Of a DNA stretch of 64,000 bases, positions 9,509 through 17,228 are shown piece by piece. This DNA is from Mycobacterium paraense (GTDB taxonomy: Bacteria > Actinomycetota > Actinomycetes > Mycobacteriales > Mycobacteriaceae), in assembly GCF_002101815.1 (NCBI RefSeq), contig NZ_LQPM01000023.1, forward strand, positions 62,001 through 126,000, written 5' to 3'. The translations under genes were made by a program, and so were the position numbers. Position 1 is the first letter of the stretch. Every line of letters starts with the position of its first letter. Under the pieces are notes generated by a model. The model was not told the origin of the DNA. It did not search any database and saw only the letters and a list, made by a program, of their open reading frames with translations.

Positions 9509-10249
9509 TTACCGCGCCGCCAGCACCAGCGCGATCCCGCCGAGCGCGAGCAGCCAACTCGTGAAGCTGCCCACCAGAAAGTATTCGGTCACCTCGTCGA
9601 TGCCGACATCCCCGTTGCGGTTCTTCTGCGCGCTCAGCTCGGGAAAACGGATGATGCCCTTGGCGGCGACGACGGCGCTGGCGGCGGCCACCTGCCCACC
9701 GACGCCCAGGCTCAGGATCAGCAGCCGTTCCATCGGGCCCAGCAGCCGGCCGCCCTTGAGCCGGTCCGACGGCTGCGGCTCGCCGGCCGGGCGCACCGCC
9801 CCGACCGAACCAAGCACCAGGCGCACCAACTGATTTCCGGTGGCGAACTGCATCAGCACGACGCCGAGGATCATCAGCAGGCGCGTGGGCGTCACGTGGC
9901 TCAGCGGCAGCTGCACCCACGCCGACCATCTCCCGACGACCCCCCCGACCGGCGAGGACCAGCCGGACAGGACGATCAGCAGCGCCAGCGCCGCGGTGAA
10001 CACTGCCAACGGGGCCGCCTGCTGCCGGCCGCTGCGCTCGCTGCGCAGGCATAGCCACTCCCAGACGACTGCCGCGGTGGCCGCCACCATAAGCAGCGGA
10101 ATGTCGCCGCGATGCCACAGCGCACCCAGCACCGCGCACGCCACCACCACGGCCGGTCCGGCCGCCAGCGGGGCCCACGCCGCGCGGACCGCGCGGCGGC
10201 ACAGGTCGGCGATTCCGACGGCCAGCAGCAGGACCGCCACGGCGCTCAC
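9509..10249 (-). CDS. Integral membrane protein paired with a SatD-like regulator
   Basis: This 246-residue hydrophobic protein has about six predicted membrane segments (for example VAVLLLAVGIADL, AVFTAALALLIVLSG, LLILSLGVGGQVAAASAVVAA and a C-terminal WLLALGGIALVL). A soluble stretch around residues 145-175 separates the membrane segments. Its GTG start overlaps the satD stop (GTGA), so the two are translationally coupled. Genes for SatD proteins are commonly followed by a membrane protein of this kind (SatE or DUF3307-like), but I assign no activity. It converges on DUF559 cassette 1 with a 21-bp gap. Confidence 0.7.
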   Translation of the reverse strand: MSAVAVLLLAVGIADLCRRAVRAAWAPLAAGPAVVVACAVLGALWHRGDIPLLMVAATAAVVWEWLCLRSERSGRQQAAPLAVFTAALALLIVLSGWSSPVGGVVGRWSAWVQLPLSHVTPTRLLMILGVVLMQFATGNQLVRLVLGSVGAVRPAGEPQPSDRLKGGRLLGPMERLLILSLGVGGQVAAASAVVAAKGIIRFPELSAQKNRNGDVGIDEVTEYFLVGSFTSWLLALGGIALVLAAR

Positions 10250-10893
10250 GGCAGACCTCGAAGATCCTGGGAGGCAAAGACAATCAGGTCCAAACCGTCG
10301 CGGGCCGCCCGTTGGGAGACCGCGGACGGGCTGATGCCCTCGGCCGCGGCGAGTTCCTTTTTGGTCCGGCCGGTCATCAAGCCCCTCACAATCCGCAACG
10401 ATCTTTCATCGAGCGATCCAAGCAGATGGTCCCGACAAATCAGGGCTGCGTTGACGGCGCCGACGTCGGAGCGCGTGTCAGCCGCTGCCCGGAACGTCGT
10501 GCGCACCCGCGTCAATCCGGGCTGCCGCTGGGTCTCCGCCGTCTGCTGGATGGCTTCGCGCGCCGTCCACCAGCCGGGCCCGTCCTGGATTCCCGCCGCG
10601 GCGTCGAGGACGGTGACGGTGCCCCAGCCGATGCCGAATCGGACGTCGATCTGCGGCGCGAGCAGCAGGCGGACGGTCAGCGCCGCGTCGATGGCGGCGC
10701 CGAGCGTCGGGTAGCTGCCCTGGAACTCATCGCCGATGGTGAAGGCGGGCGGGTCGATCGCGCCGGCCGCGACCTGGTGCAGGGCGGCGGCCACGCGCCG
10801 ATGCAGGCCGGGCCGGTCGCCCGCCCGCCTGGAACCCACCACGTCGCCGATCACCGTCGCGCGCAGTGAAGGGGATGCCTTCACCCTGGCCAT
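10246..10893 (-). CDS. SatD-family protein with C-terminal helix-turn-helix
   Basis: This 215-residue protein begins RATVIGDVVGSRRAGDR and carries TIGDEFQGSY, the signature of the SatD family (named from streptococcal acid tolerance). The C-terminus has a helix-turn-helix-like segment (TKKELAAAEGISPSAVSQR, about residues 175-195), which suggests DNA binding and perhaps autoregulation. The family's molecular role is not settled. A TATAAT box and two direct repeats sit immediately upstream of the ATG, implying a leaderless, locally controlled transcript. The pair occupies the place where M. tuberculosis has fdxB, and nothing else links it to sterol catabolism. Confidence 0.78.
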   Translation of the reverse strand: MARVKASPSLRATVIGDVVGSRRAGDRPGLHRRVAAALHQVAAGAIDPPAFTIGDEFQGSYPTLGAAIDAALTVRLLLAPQIDVRFGIGWGTVTVLDAAAGIQDGPGWWTAREAIQQTAETQRQPGLTRVRTTFRAAADTRSDVGAVNAALICRDHLLGSLDERSLRIVRGLMTGRTKKELAAAEGISPSAVSQRAARDGLDLIVFASQDLRGLP

Positions 10894-10899
10894 GTGAAG

Positions 10900-10941
10900 A
10901 TTATAGCTTAATTACTGTCGAAGTTAGCGAATAGCTTAATT
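10900..10941 (-). promoter_or_regulatory. Leaderless promoter and direct-repeat operator of the satD pair
   Basis: On the minus strand a perfect TATAAT (10900-10905) lies 6 bp before the satD ATG, which predicts transcription starting at or next to the start codon. The 11-base sequence AATTAAGCTAT occurs twice in direct orientation, at 10931-10941 and 10903-10913, with a 28-bp period. One copy overlaps the -10 box. The island is strikingly AT-rich against its surroundings. Confidence 0.72.
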
Positions 10942-11001
10942 CGCCGGCGGGTCCTCGAGCCGGAGGTATTGCCCGACGGACCAGGGCCGCTGGTCCTCGG
11001 C

Positions 11002-12075
11002 TCAGGGTTCTTCGACGTGCGCGGCGGCGGCCTTCAAATGGGTGATCGCGTCGCGCACGATCGAGTCGATCAGCTCGGCGCACGACGGCAAGTCGTCGAG
11101 GATGCCGGCCACCTGCCCGGAGGCCAGCACCCCGGCCTCGGTGTTGCCGTCGACCAGACCGGCCTTGAGCAGCATCGGGGTGTTGGCCGCCATCACCACC
11201 TGCGACCAGGTGAGCTCCTTGCCGTGGCGCATCGCCATGCCGTCGCGGACCATCGAGGCCCACGTCATCTGCGACATGTTCTTGAACTTCGCCGCGTTAC
11301 GCACCGCCGCCGCGAAACCCCTTACCGGAGAGCCGCTTTCCAGTCTCTCCACGAGGCCGGTGCGCAACACCCGGTGCGGCATGCCGTCGACGCGCGTGGT
11401 GACGACGGTGCCGTCCAGCGCCGCCTCGAGGTAGCGCCGCTTGACCGCGTCGGGCACGGTCGAATCCGAGGTGAGCAGGAAGCGGGTGCCCATCGCTACG
11501 CCGGCGGCGCCGTAGGACAACGCCGCCGCGAGCCCGCGGCCGTCGAAGAAGCCACCCGCCGCGATCACCGGGATCCCGGTGCCCTGCACGGCGTCGAGCA
11601 CCGACGGCAGCAGCAGCGTGGTCGCGACGGGTCCGGTGTGCCCGCCGCCCTCGCCGCCCTGCACGATCATCGCGTCGGCGCCCCAGCTCGCCACCTTGCG
11701 CGCGTGCTTGGCCGCCCCGATCGACGGGATGACCACCGCCCCGGCCTCTTTCAGCCGGGCGATCAGCTCTTGCTTGGGCGCCAGGGCGAAGGAGGCCACC
11801 TTCACGCCCTCGCGAATCATCAGCTCGACGCGGTCGCCGGCGTCGGCGGCGTCGGCGCGGATGTTCACCCCGAACGGCTTGTCGGTCGCGGCCTTGACCT
11901 TGCCGATAGCCGTCGCCAACTCGTCCAGCGTCATCGTCGCCGAGGCGAGGATGCCCAGCCCGCCCGCGTTCGCCGTGGCCGACACCAGCCGCGCCCCGGC
12001 CACCCAGCCCATCCCGGTTTGCACCACCGGGTGCTCGACGCCGACCAGCTCGGTCAGCGGCGTGCGCAACCTCAT
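11002..12075 (-). CDS. ipdC: Flavin-dependent oxidoreductase IpdC
   Basis: This protein has 357 residues from the ATG at 12075, in an ATGA overlap with ipdB; the frame stays open further upstream only inside ipdB. It is a nitronate-monooxygenase-like TIM barrel: HPVVQTGMGWVAGARL at the start, GVNIRADA, MIVQGGEGGGHTG, and VIAAGGFFDGRG, the FMN-phosphate-binding region. IpdC introduces the double bond in the 5-oxo C/D-ring CoA ester (giving HIEC-CoA) before EchA20 opens ring D. It is the last gene of the echA20-ipdA-ipdB-ipdC operon, transcribed from the KstR2-controlled promoter at 14.48 kb. Confidence 0.92.
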   Translation of the reverse strand: MRLRTPLTELVGVEHPVVQTGMGWVAGARLVSATANAGGLGILASATMTLDELATAIGKVKAATDKPFGVNIRADAADAGDRVELMIREGVKVASFALAPKQELIARLKEAGAVVIPSIGAAKHARKVASWGADAMIVQGGEGGGHTGPVATTLLLPSVLDAVQGTGIPVIAAGGFFDGRGLAAALSYGAAGVAMGTRFLLTSDSTVPDAVKRRYLEAALDGTVVTTRVDGMPHRVLRTGLVERLESGSPVRGFAAAVRNAAKFKNMSQMTWASMVRDGMAMRHGKELTWSQVVMAANTPMLLKAGLVDGNTEAGVLASGQVAGILDDLPSCAELIDSIVRDAITHLKAAAAHVEEP

Positions 12076-12818
12076 GACCGTATCTCTCGGTCTCGCAACG
12101 CCTTCGGGTCGATCACCTCGCGGATCAGCCGCAGCTCTTCGTCGGTCGGGAGCCTGGTCTCCTCGGCCTCGTCGAGTCCGTCGACCGCGAACGACGTGTT
12201 CTCGCGGACGTCGTCGGGGCGCACGCCGGGGTGCAGGGACACCGCCCGCATGGTGTGGTCGGGGCCGTCGAAGTCGAACACGCCGAGATTGGACACCACC
12301 CGATACGGGTTGGCGAATCTGAACGCCGGGTTGTCGGCGTCGATCTTGTCCCAGCCGATGCCGCATACGACGTCGACGGCCTCGCAGAACACCCGCTTGG
12401 AATGGTTGCCCACCCAGTAACTGGTCGAGTGGTTGATCGCGTTGCCGGGCGCGCCGCGCAGCCCGAACATCTGCCGGGTCGGGTGCTGCAGCGGCCCGAA
12501 CGCCGAGATGTTCTGGTTGCCAAAGCGATCCACCTGATTGGCGCCCATCACCACGTGGCGGCGCCCCCAGGCCAGCGTCTCGAAAACCCGCCCGAACGGC
12601 ATCCAGCCCTCGATGGCCCCGGTCTTGCCCAGAGCGGGGGTATCCGCCAGCAGCTGCGCCTCGCCGTCGGTCAGCAGGATGTCGGGGGAGAAGGTCAGGC
12701 GCGCCAGCCGCGCGCCGACGGAGGCCATGTTCGTCATCGGGCTGATCATGATTTCGCCGGCGTCCCTGAACAATTCGGCGCAGGCGACCGCACACACTTC
12801 GGCTCGGGTGCTGCTCAC
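12072..12818 (-). CDS. ipdB: CoA-transferase-fold ring hydrolase IpdB (beta subunit)
   Basis: This 248-residue protein has a GTG start overlapping the ipdA stop. The class I CoA-transferase beta fold is recognisable: AELFRDAGEIMISPMTNM, GANQVDRFGNQN, and a C-terminal VSLHPGVRPDDVRENT segment. The acidic active-site motif of true CoA transferases is not obvious. This fits IpdAB, which hydrolyses the last carbocyclic ring of COCHEA-CoA rather than transferring CoA. It works only as a heterotetramer with IpdA, encoded immediately upstream. Confidence 0.93.
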   Translation of the reverse strand: MSSTRAEVCAVACAELFRDAGEIMISPMTNMASVGARLARLTFSPDILLTDGEAQLLADTPALGKTGAIEGWMPFGRVFETLAWGRRHVVMGANQVDRFGNQNISAFGPLQHPTRQMFGLRGAPGNAINHSTSYWVGNHSKRVFCEAVDVVCGIGWDKIDADNPAFRFANPYRVVSNLGVFDFDGPDHTMRAVSLHPGVRPDDVRENTSFAVDGLDEAEETRLPTDEELRLIREVIDPKALRDREIRS

Positions 12819-13699
12819 TTGGAGGCCTCCTCTGCGAATGCGCGAACCGCCGCCTGGTAGTCGTCCTCGCCGCCGGACAGATAGGTCTGGACGAACTGCC
12901 GCCAGCCGTCCTCCGTGGAGGCCGCCTCGGCGTAGTGCCGCTGAAACTTCTCGTCGCGGCCGTAATCCGGTGCGGCGGTAGTGAAGTGGGCGCCGCCCGG
13001 GGCCTCCACCACCGCGTCGACCATCATCCGGTTCACCAGCAGCGCCTGCGGGGGCACCGCCTTGACCAGCTCCTCGGTGGAGACGACGCGTTCCACCGAC
13101 AGGTAGCGCCGCTCGGCCGCCATGAAGAACAGGTCGTCGAAGTAGGGGTCGATGCCGGTATAGGCGGCATTGCCCTGGCTGTCACCGAGATTGAGGTGGA
13201 CAAACGCAGCGTCGAGGCGCAGGGCCGGCATGGCCAGCAGCGTCTCGTGCCCGCCGCCGGGCGCCGGGTAGGGGCTGGTCACCGTCCGCAACTCGCCCTC
13301 CCAGAAGTCCGGGACCGAACTGCCCAGCCCGGCGCGGATCGGCAGGAACGGCAGCCGCTGCGCCGCCGCCTGCAACCCACAGCGCAGCATGCCCTCGTCC
13401 ATCTCGCGGGCCTCGATGGCTCCGCCGGTGCGCGCCTTGGCGAACCACGGATCGTAGAAGGGGGCGGAGTCCAGCGACACGAAGCCGTAGTAGACGCGCT
13501 TGACCTTGCCCGCCGAGCACAGCAATCCCAGGTCGGGACCGCCGTAGGTGACTACCGTCAGGTCTTTGACGTCGGTGCGCAGCATCGCGCGCACGAACGC
13601 CATGGGCTTGCGCCGCGATCCCCAGCCGCCGATGCCGATCGTCATGCCGCTGCGCAATTGCGCCACGGCCTCGTCGAGGGTGGTTCGCTTGTCGCTCAC
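12815..13699 (-). CDS. ipdA: CoA-transferase-fold ring hydrolase IpdA (alpha subunit)
   Basis: This 294-residue protein has a GTG start in a GTGA overlap with echA20. The alpha-subunit signature GMTIGIGGWGSRRKPMAFVRAML is at about residues 18-40, followed by GGPDLGLLC, then LNLGDSQGNAAYTG. IpdA and IpdB together open the last steroid ring (C) as a CoA-ester hydrolase. The gene order echA20-ipdA-ipdB-ipdC with 4-base overlaps shows a tightly coupled operon. Confidence 0.93.
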   Translation of the reverse strand: MSDKRTTLDEAVAQLRSGMTIGIGGWGSRRKPMAFVRAMLRTDVKDLTVVTYGGPDLGLLCSAGKVKRVYYGFVSLDSAPFYDPWFAKARTGGAIEAREMDEGMLRCGLQAAAQRLPFLPIRAGLGSSVPDFWEGELRTVTSPYPAPGGGHETLLAMPALRLDAAFVHLNLGDSQGNAAYTGIDPYFDDLFFMAAERRYLSVERVVSTEELVKAVPPQALLVNRMMVDAVVEAPGGAHFTTAAPDYGRDEKFQRHYAEAASTEDGWRQFVQTYLSGGEDDYQAAVRAFAEEASK

Positions 13700-14454
13700 G
13701 ACTTTTCGCCCTTCGTCGTGCCGGCGAACGCATCGCGGTGCTCGTCGGAGACCCCGGCGAGGTTGAGCTCGAACGTAAAGCCCTGCTCCATGCGGTAACT
13801 CGAATTGACCCGTTGCACGTCGATGAGGTTGAGCGCCTCCTTGGCGGCGCGGATGACGCGGGTGTCCTTGGCGGCGATGTCGCGGGCCACCCGCAACGCG
13901 GCCTCGTCCAGCTCATCGCGGGGCACCACCTCGTGCACCGAGCCGAAGTGGTGCAGGGTGGCGGCATCCACGGTGGCCGCGGTGAAGAACAGCCGGCGCA
14001 TCATGTGCTGCGGTACCAGCCGCGACAGGTGGGTGGCCGCGCCCAGCGCGCCGCGTTCGACCTCGGGCAGGCCGAAGGTGGCGTCGTCCGAGGCCACGAT
14101 GACGTCGGAGTTACCCACCAGGCCGATCCCGCCGCCGACGCAGAACCCGTTCACCGCGGCGATCACCGGCACGGCGCATTCGTAGACCGCGCGGAACGCC
14201 GCGAAGCAGCCGCGGTTGGCGTCGATCAGGGCGGTGAAACCCTCGGTGCGCTGCATCTCCTTGATGTCCACGCCGGCGTTGAAGCCGCGGCCTTCGGCCC
14301 GCAGGATCACCGCGTGGGTATCGGGATTGGCGCCGGCCGCCGTGATCGCGTCGGCGAGTTCGAACCAGCCGCGCGACGGGATGGCGTTGACGGGCGGGTA
14401 GTCGACGGTGACCGCGACGATGCCCGGTTCGATGGTGGTGGATTTGATCGTCAT
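13696..14454 (-). CDS. echA20: Crotonase-family ring-D hydrolase EchA20
   Basis: This protein has 252 residues from the ATG at 14454 (MTIKSTTIEPG). The frame is open further upstream but would run through the KstR2 operator. Crotonase oxyanion-hole motifs are GRGFNAGVDIKEM at about residue 60 and NGFCVGGGIGLVGN at about residue 105. EchA20 hydrolytically opens ring D of HIEC-CoA. It is the first gene of the minus-strand operon and diverges from the SDR at 14510 across a 55-bp control region with a KstR2 box. Confidence 0.93.
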   Translation of the reverse strand: MTIKSTTIEPGIVAVTVDYPPVNAIPSRGWFELADAITAAGANPDTHAVILRAEGRGFNAGVDIKEMQRTEGFTALIDANRGCFAAFRAVYECAVPVIAAVNGFCVGGGIGLVGNSDVIVASDDATFGLPEVERGALGAATHLSRLVPQHMMRRLFFTAATVDAATLHHFGSVHEVVPRDELDEAALRVARDIAAKDTRVIRAAKEALNLIDVQRVNSSYRMEQGFTFELNLAGVSDEHRDAFAGTTKGEKS

Positions 14455-14480
14455 TGCACTTCCTGTGGGCTGACTACCTA

Positions 14481-14494
14481 AGCAAGCACTTGCT
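14481..14494. promoter_or_regulatory. KstR2 operator between echA20 and the Rv3549c-like gene
   Basis: AGCAAGCACTTGCT fits AnCAAGnnCTTGnT exactly, and the symmetry extends one base each side (14480-14495). It lies 27 bp from the echA20 start and 16 bp from the SDR start, so one site can repress both divergent operons. Confidence 0.92.
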
Positions 14495-14509
14495 TGGTAC
14501 GCTAGCACA

Positions 14510-15307
14510 GTGACTTCCGCCGAAGCAGGCTCGCCCCGTTCGGAAGGTATCAACCTGGGGCTGGTCGGGCGGGTGGTCCTCGTTACCGGCGGCGTCCGCG
14601 GCGTAGGCGCCGGCATCAGCTCGGTTTTTGCCAAGCAGGGCGCGACCGTGATCACCTGCGCGCGACGGCCCGTCGAGGGCTTTCCCCACGAGTTCCACTC
14701 CTGCGACGTGCGTGACGATGACGCGGTCAAGGCGATGATCGACGCCATCGTCGACCGGCATGGCCGGCTCGACGCCGTAATCAACAATGCCGGCGGTTCG
14801 CCGTACGTGCTGACCGCGGAATCCAGCGCGAAATTCAACCGCAAGATCATCGAGCTCAACCTCATTGGGGCGCTGTGGGTTTCGCAGCACGCCAACGAGA
14901 AGATGCAGGACCAACCGCACGGCGGCTCGATCGTCAACATCTGCAGCCTCAGCGGCCGTCGGCCGTCCCCGGGTACCGGGGCCTACGGTGCGGCCAAGGC
15001 CGGCCTGGAGAGCCTCACCCAGACGCTGGCGGTCGAATGGGGGCCGAAGGTCCGGGTGAACGCCTGCGTGGTCGGGATGGTGGAGACCGAACAGTCGGAA
15101 CTGTTCTACGGCGACGCCGAGTCGATCGCCGCGATCTCGAAGAACGTGCCGCTGGGGCGGCTGGCCAAGCCTGAGGACGTCGGTTGGGCCACAGCGTTTT
15201 TGGCCTCGGATGCGGCGTCCTACATCAGCGGTGCCGCGCTGGAGGTGCACGGCGGCGGCGAGCCGCCGCACTATCTGGCGGCAACGAACGCCAGCGCGAT
15301 CAAGTAG
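14510..15307 (+). CDS. Short-chain dehydrogenase, Rv3549c-like
   Basis: This 265-residue SDR starts at a GTG. It has the cofactor motif TGGVRGVGAGI at about residues 25-35, NNAGG, the catalytic serine in NICSLSG, YGAAKAG (Tyr/Lys pair), and a C-terminal FLASDAASYISGA. The exact substrate is not established. KstR2 control and the neighbourhood suggest a hydroxyacyl-CoA or ring-alcohol dehydrogenation in C/D-ring breakdown. It is followed after 14 bp by a second SDR, so they form an operon. Confidence 0.88.
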   Translation: MTSAEAGSPRSEGINLGLVGRVVLVTGGVRGVGAGISSVFAKQGATVITCARRPVEGFPHEFHSCDVRDDDAVKAMIDAIVDRHGRLDAVINNAGGSPYVLTAESSAKFNRKIIELNLIGALWVSQHANEKMQDQPHGGSIVNICSLSGRRPSPGTGAYGAAKAGLESLTQTLAVEWGPKVRVNACVVGMVETEQSELFYGDAESIAAISKNVPLGRLAKPEDVGWATAFLASDAASYISGAALEVHGGGEPPHYLAATNASAIK

Positions 15308-15321
15308 AGGAGACAGGATCT

Positions 15322-16227
15322 ATGGGATTGGTTGACGGCCGTGTCGTCATCGTCACCGGAGCGGGCGGCGGGATCGGGCGCGCGCACGCGCTGGCCTTCG
15401 CGGCCGAGGGCGCGCGCGTGGTGGTCAACGACATCGGGGTGGGCCTGGACGGTTCGCCGGCGAGCGGCGGCAGCGCCGCGCAGGGCGTGGTCGACGAAAT
15501 CACCGCTGCGGGTGGGGAAGCCGTTGCCAATGGATCCAACATCGCCGACTGGGACCAGGCGGCGGCCCTGATCCAGACCGCCGTCGACACGTTCGGCGGC
15601 CTCGACGTCGTGGTCAACAACGCCGGCATCGTCCGCGACCGGATGATGGCCAACACCAGCGAGGAAGAGTTCGACGCCGTCATCGCCGTGCACCTCAAGG
15701 GCCACTTCGCCACGATGCGCCATGCGGCGTCGTACTGGCGGGGGCTGTCCAAAGAGGGCAAGCCGGTCGACGCGCGCATCATCAACACCAGTTCCGGTGC
15801 GGGCCTGCAGGGCAGCGTCGGGCAGGGCAACTACAGCGCCGCCAAGGCGGGCATCGCGGCCATGACGCTCGTGGGCGCCGCCGAGATGGGCCGCTACGGC
15901 GTGACCGTCAACGCGATCGCGCCGTCGGCGCGCACCCGCATGACCGAGACCGTCTTCGCCGAGATGATGGCAACGCAGGACCACGATTTCGACGCGATGG
16001 CACCCGAGAACATCTCGCCGCTGGTCGTGTGGCTGGGCAGCGCCGAATCCCGCGACGTCACCGGCAAGGTATTCGAGGTCGAGGGCGGCAAGATCCGCGT
16101 CGCCGAGGGATGGGCGCACGGGCCGCAGATCGACAAGGGCGCCCGGTGGGACCCCGCCGAGCTGGGGCCCGTCGTCGCCGACCTGCTGGCCAAGGCGCGG
16201 CCGCCGGTCCCGGTCTACGGGGCGTAG
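15322..16227 (+). CDS. Short-chain dehydrogenase, Rv3548c-like (HSD17B4-type)
   Basis: This protein has 301 residues from the ATG at 15322, preceded by GAGGAGA. SDR motifs are TGAGGGIGRAHALAF, VVVNDIGVGLDGS, NNAGIVRDRM, and the catalytic YSAAKAGI. The longer loop (VVNDIGVGLDGSP) and the about 300-residue length are those of the (3R)-hydroxyacyl-CoA dehydrogenase domain of multifunctional enzyme 2, like Hsd4A at 57.4 kb. A role in oxidising a 3-hydroxyacyl-CoA of the side chain or ring remnants is inferred. A palindromic repeat follows within 10 bp of the stop. Confidence 0.88.
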   Translation: MGLVDGRVVIVTGAGGGIGRAHALAFAAEGARVVVNDIGVGLDGSPASGGSAAQGVVDEITAAGGEAVANGSNIADWDQAAALIQTAVDTFGGLDVVVNNAGIVRDRMMANTSEEEFDAVIAVHLKGHFATMRHAASYWRGLSKEGKPVDARIINTSSGAGLQGSVGQGNYSAAKAGIAAMTLVGAAEMGRYGVTVNAIAPSARTRMTETVFAEMMATQDHDFDAMAPENISPLVVWLGSAESRDVTGKVFEVEGGKIRVAEGWAHGPQIDKGARWDPAELGPVVADLLAKARPPVPVYGA

Positions 16228-16236
16228 CCGACGCCC

Positions 16237-16299
16237 GCGCCGAACGTGCCCTCAGGGCGACGTTTTCGGCGATTCCTCGCCGCCAGTGCACGTTCGGCG
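16237..16299. repeat. Solo REP-like palindrome at the 3' end of a ddn paralogue
   Basis: The arms GCGCCGAACGTG and GCACGTTCGGCG close an about 63-base imperfect hairpin. The outer arm and the TCAGGGCGA core resemble the repeats flanking DUF559 cassette 3 (45.54 and 46.46 kb). No DUF559 gene is adjacent. The minus-strand ddn-like gene ends inside it. Confidence 0.82.
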
Positions 16300-16749
16300 T
16301 CGCGGTTCGCACACCACCAACGGGATCACCCGGTCCGCGGCCTCGCGGTACTTGCGGTAGCGCGGGTAAATCCGCGTGAGCTGCGGCCAGTAGCGGTCAC
16401 GTTCGGGATCGGTGGCGTCCCGGGCCACGAGCGACAGCCGCTGCGCCCGAATCTGCACCCGCACCTCGGGATTCTCCTTGAGGTTGAGGTACCACGACGG
16501 GTGTTCCTCGCGCCCGCCGAAGGACGCCGGCAGGATCACCCGCTCACCGTCGCGCAGGTACAGCGTCGCGGTGGTCCGCGGCTGGTTCGACTTGCGTCCG
16601 GTCGTGGTCACCAGGGCGGCCGGGAAGCGCAGCAGCTTCGCGCCGATCCGGCCGTCGGTCCGGCGGTACACCCAAATGTGGGCGCGGGCAAACCATTTGA
16701 GCAGCAGCGCTATCGGCCGGGAATTGCGGATGCGGTGTCGGCCCGACAC
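16252..16749 (-). CDS. Deazaflavin (F420)-dependent nitroreductase family protein, Ddn paralogue
   Basis: This protein has 165 residues from the GTG at 16749, 2 bp after the ddn stop. The fold is the split-barrel Ddn/FDOR type: LVTTTGRKSNQPR, LYLRDGERVILPASFGG, HPSWYLNLKENPEV and YWPQLTRIYPRYRKY. Equivalents of Ddn residues Y65, S78, Y130, Y133 and Y136 are kept, whereas K79 is replaced by F. The expected terminus VVCEP continues for a further 16 residues encoded by the palindromic repeat. Tandem duplication of ddn is inferred. The substrate is unknown; the family uses F420H2. Confidence 0.83.
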   Translation of the reverse strand: MSGRHRIRNSRPIALLLKWFARAHIWVYRRTDGRIGAKLLRFPAALVTTTGRKSNQPRTTATLYLRDGERVILPASFGGREEHPSWYLNLKENPEVRVQIRAQRLSLVARDATDPERDRYWPQLTRIYPRYRKYREAADRVIPLVVCEPRRRTCTGGEESPKTSP

Positions 16750-16751
16750 CG

Positions 16752-17207
16752 TTACGGGTCGCAGATGACGATCGGGATGGTGCGGTCGGTCCAGGACTGG
16801 TAGTCGTCGTAGGACGGGTACATGTCCACCAACTGCGGCCAGTACCGGGCGCGCTCCTCGTCGGTCGCGTCGCGCGCGGTCAGGTCGAGCACCTCTTTTT
16901 TGATCTGCACCTGGACCTTCGGGTTGGCCTTCAGGTTCAGGTACCACATAGGGTTTTTCGCCGCACCGCCTTTGGAGGCCGCGACGATCACCCGGTCGCC
17001 GTCGCGCAAGAAGTACAGCGGGCTGACGCGGGGCTCGCCGGTCTTGCGCCCGGTCGTGGTCAGCAGCGCGACGGGAATCTTCTGGAACGTGCCACCGAGG
17101 CCCTCGCCGCCGTTGCGGCGGTACATGAACGTGTTGAGGCGCGACATCCACTTGATCAGGAAGTCGGCGTAGGGCGAGTCGTGAAACCGCGGGGGTGATT
17201 TCGGCAT
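16752..17207 (-). CDS. ddn: Deazaflavin-dependent nitroreductase Ddn
   Basis: This 151-residue protein has the exact length of M. tuberculosis Ddn (Rv3547) and near-identical blocks GLGGTFQKIPVALLTTTGRK and YLNLKANPKVQV. The residues known to shape the F420 and substrate pocket are present at their usual numbers: Y65, S78, K79, Y130, Y133, Y136. Ddn reduces quinones with F420H2 and, in M. tuberculosis, activates the nitroimidazole prodrugs pretomanid and delamanid. It is read in the fadA5 direction, 21 bp after the SnoaL-like gene, so it probably shares the KstR-controlled transcript. Confidence 0.95.
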   Translation of the reverse strand: MPKSPPRFHDSPYADFLIKWMSRLNTFMYRRNGGEGLGGTFQKIPVALLTTTGRKTGEPRVSPLYFLRDGDRVIVAASKGGAAKNPMWYLNLKANPKVQVQIKKEVLDLTARDATDEERARYWPQLVDMYPSYDDYQSWTDRTIPIVICDP

Positions 17208-17228
17208 GACCCTGATCCTACGGGCGGG

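Noticed and set aside
12081..12795. Extension of ipdC upstream to give a nearly 600-residue protein
   Set aside because: That stretch is inside ipdB in another frame; the ATGA start at 12075 gives the family length.
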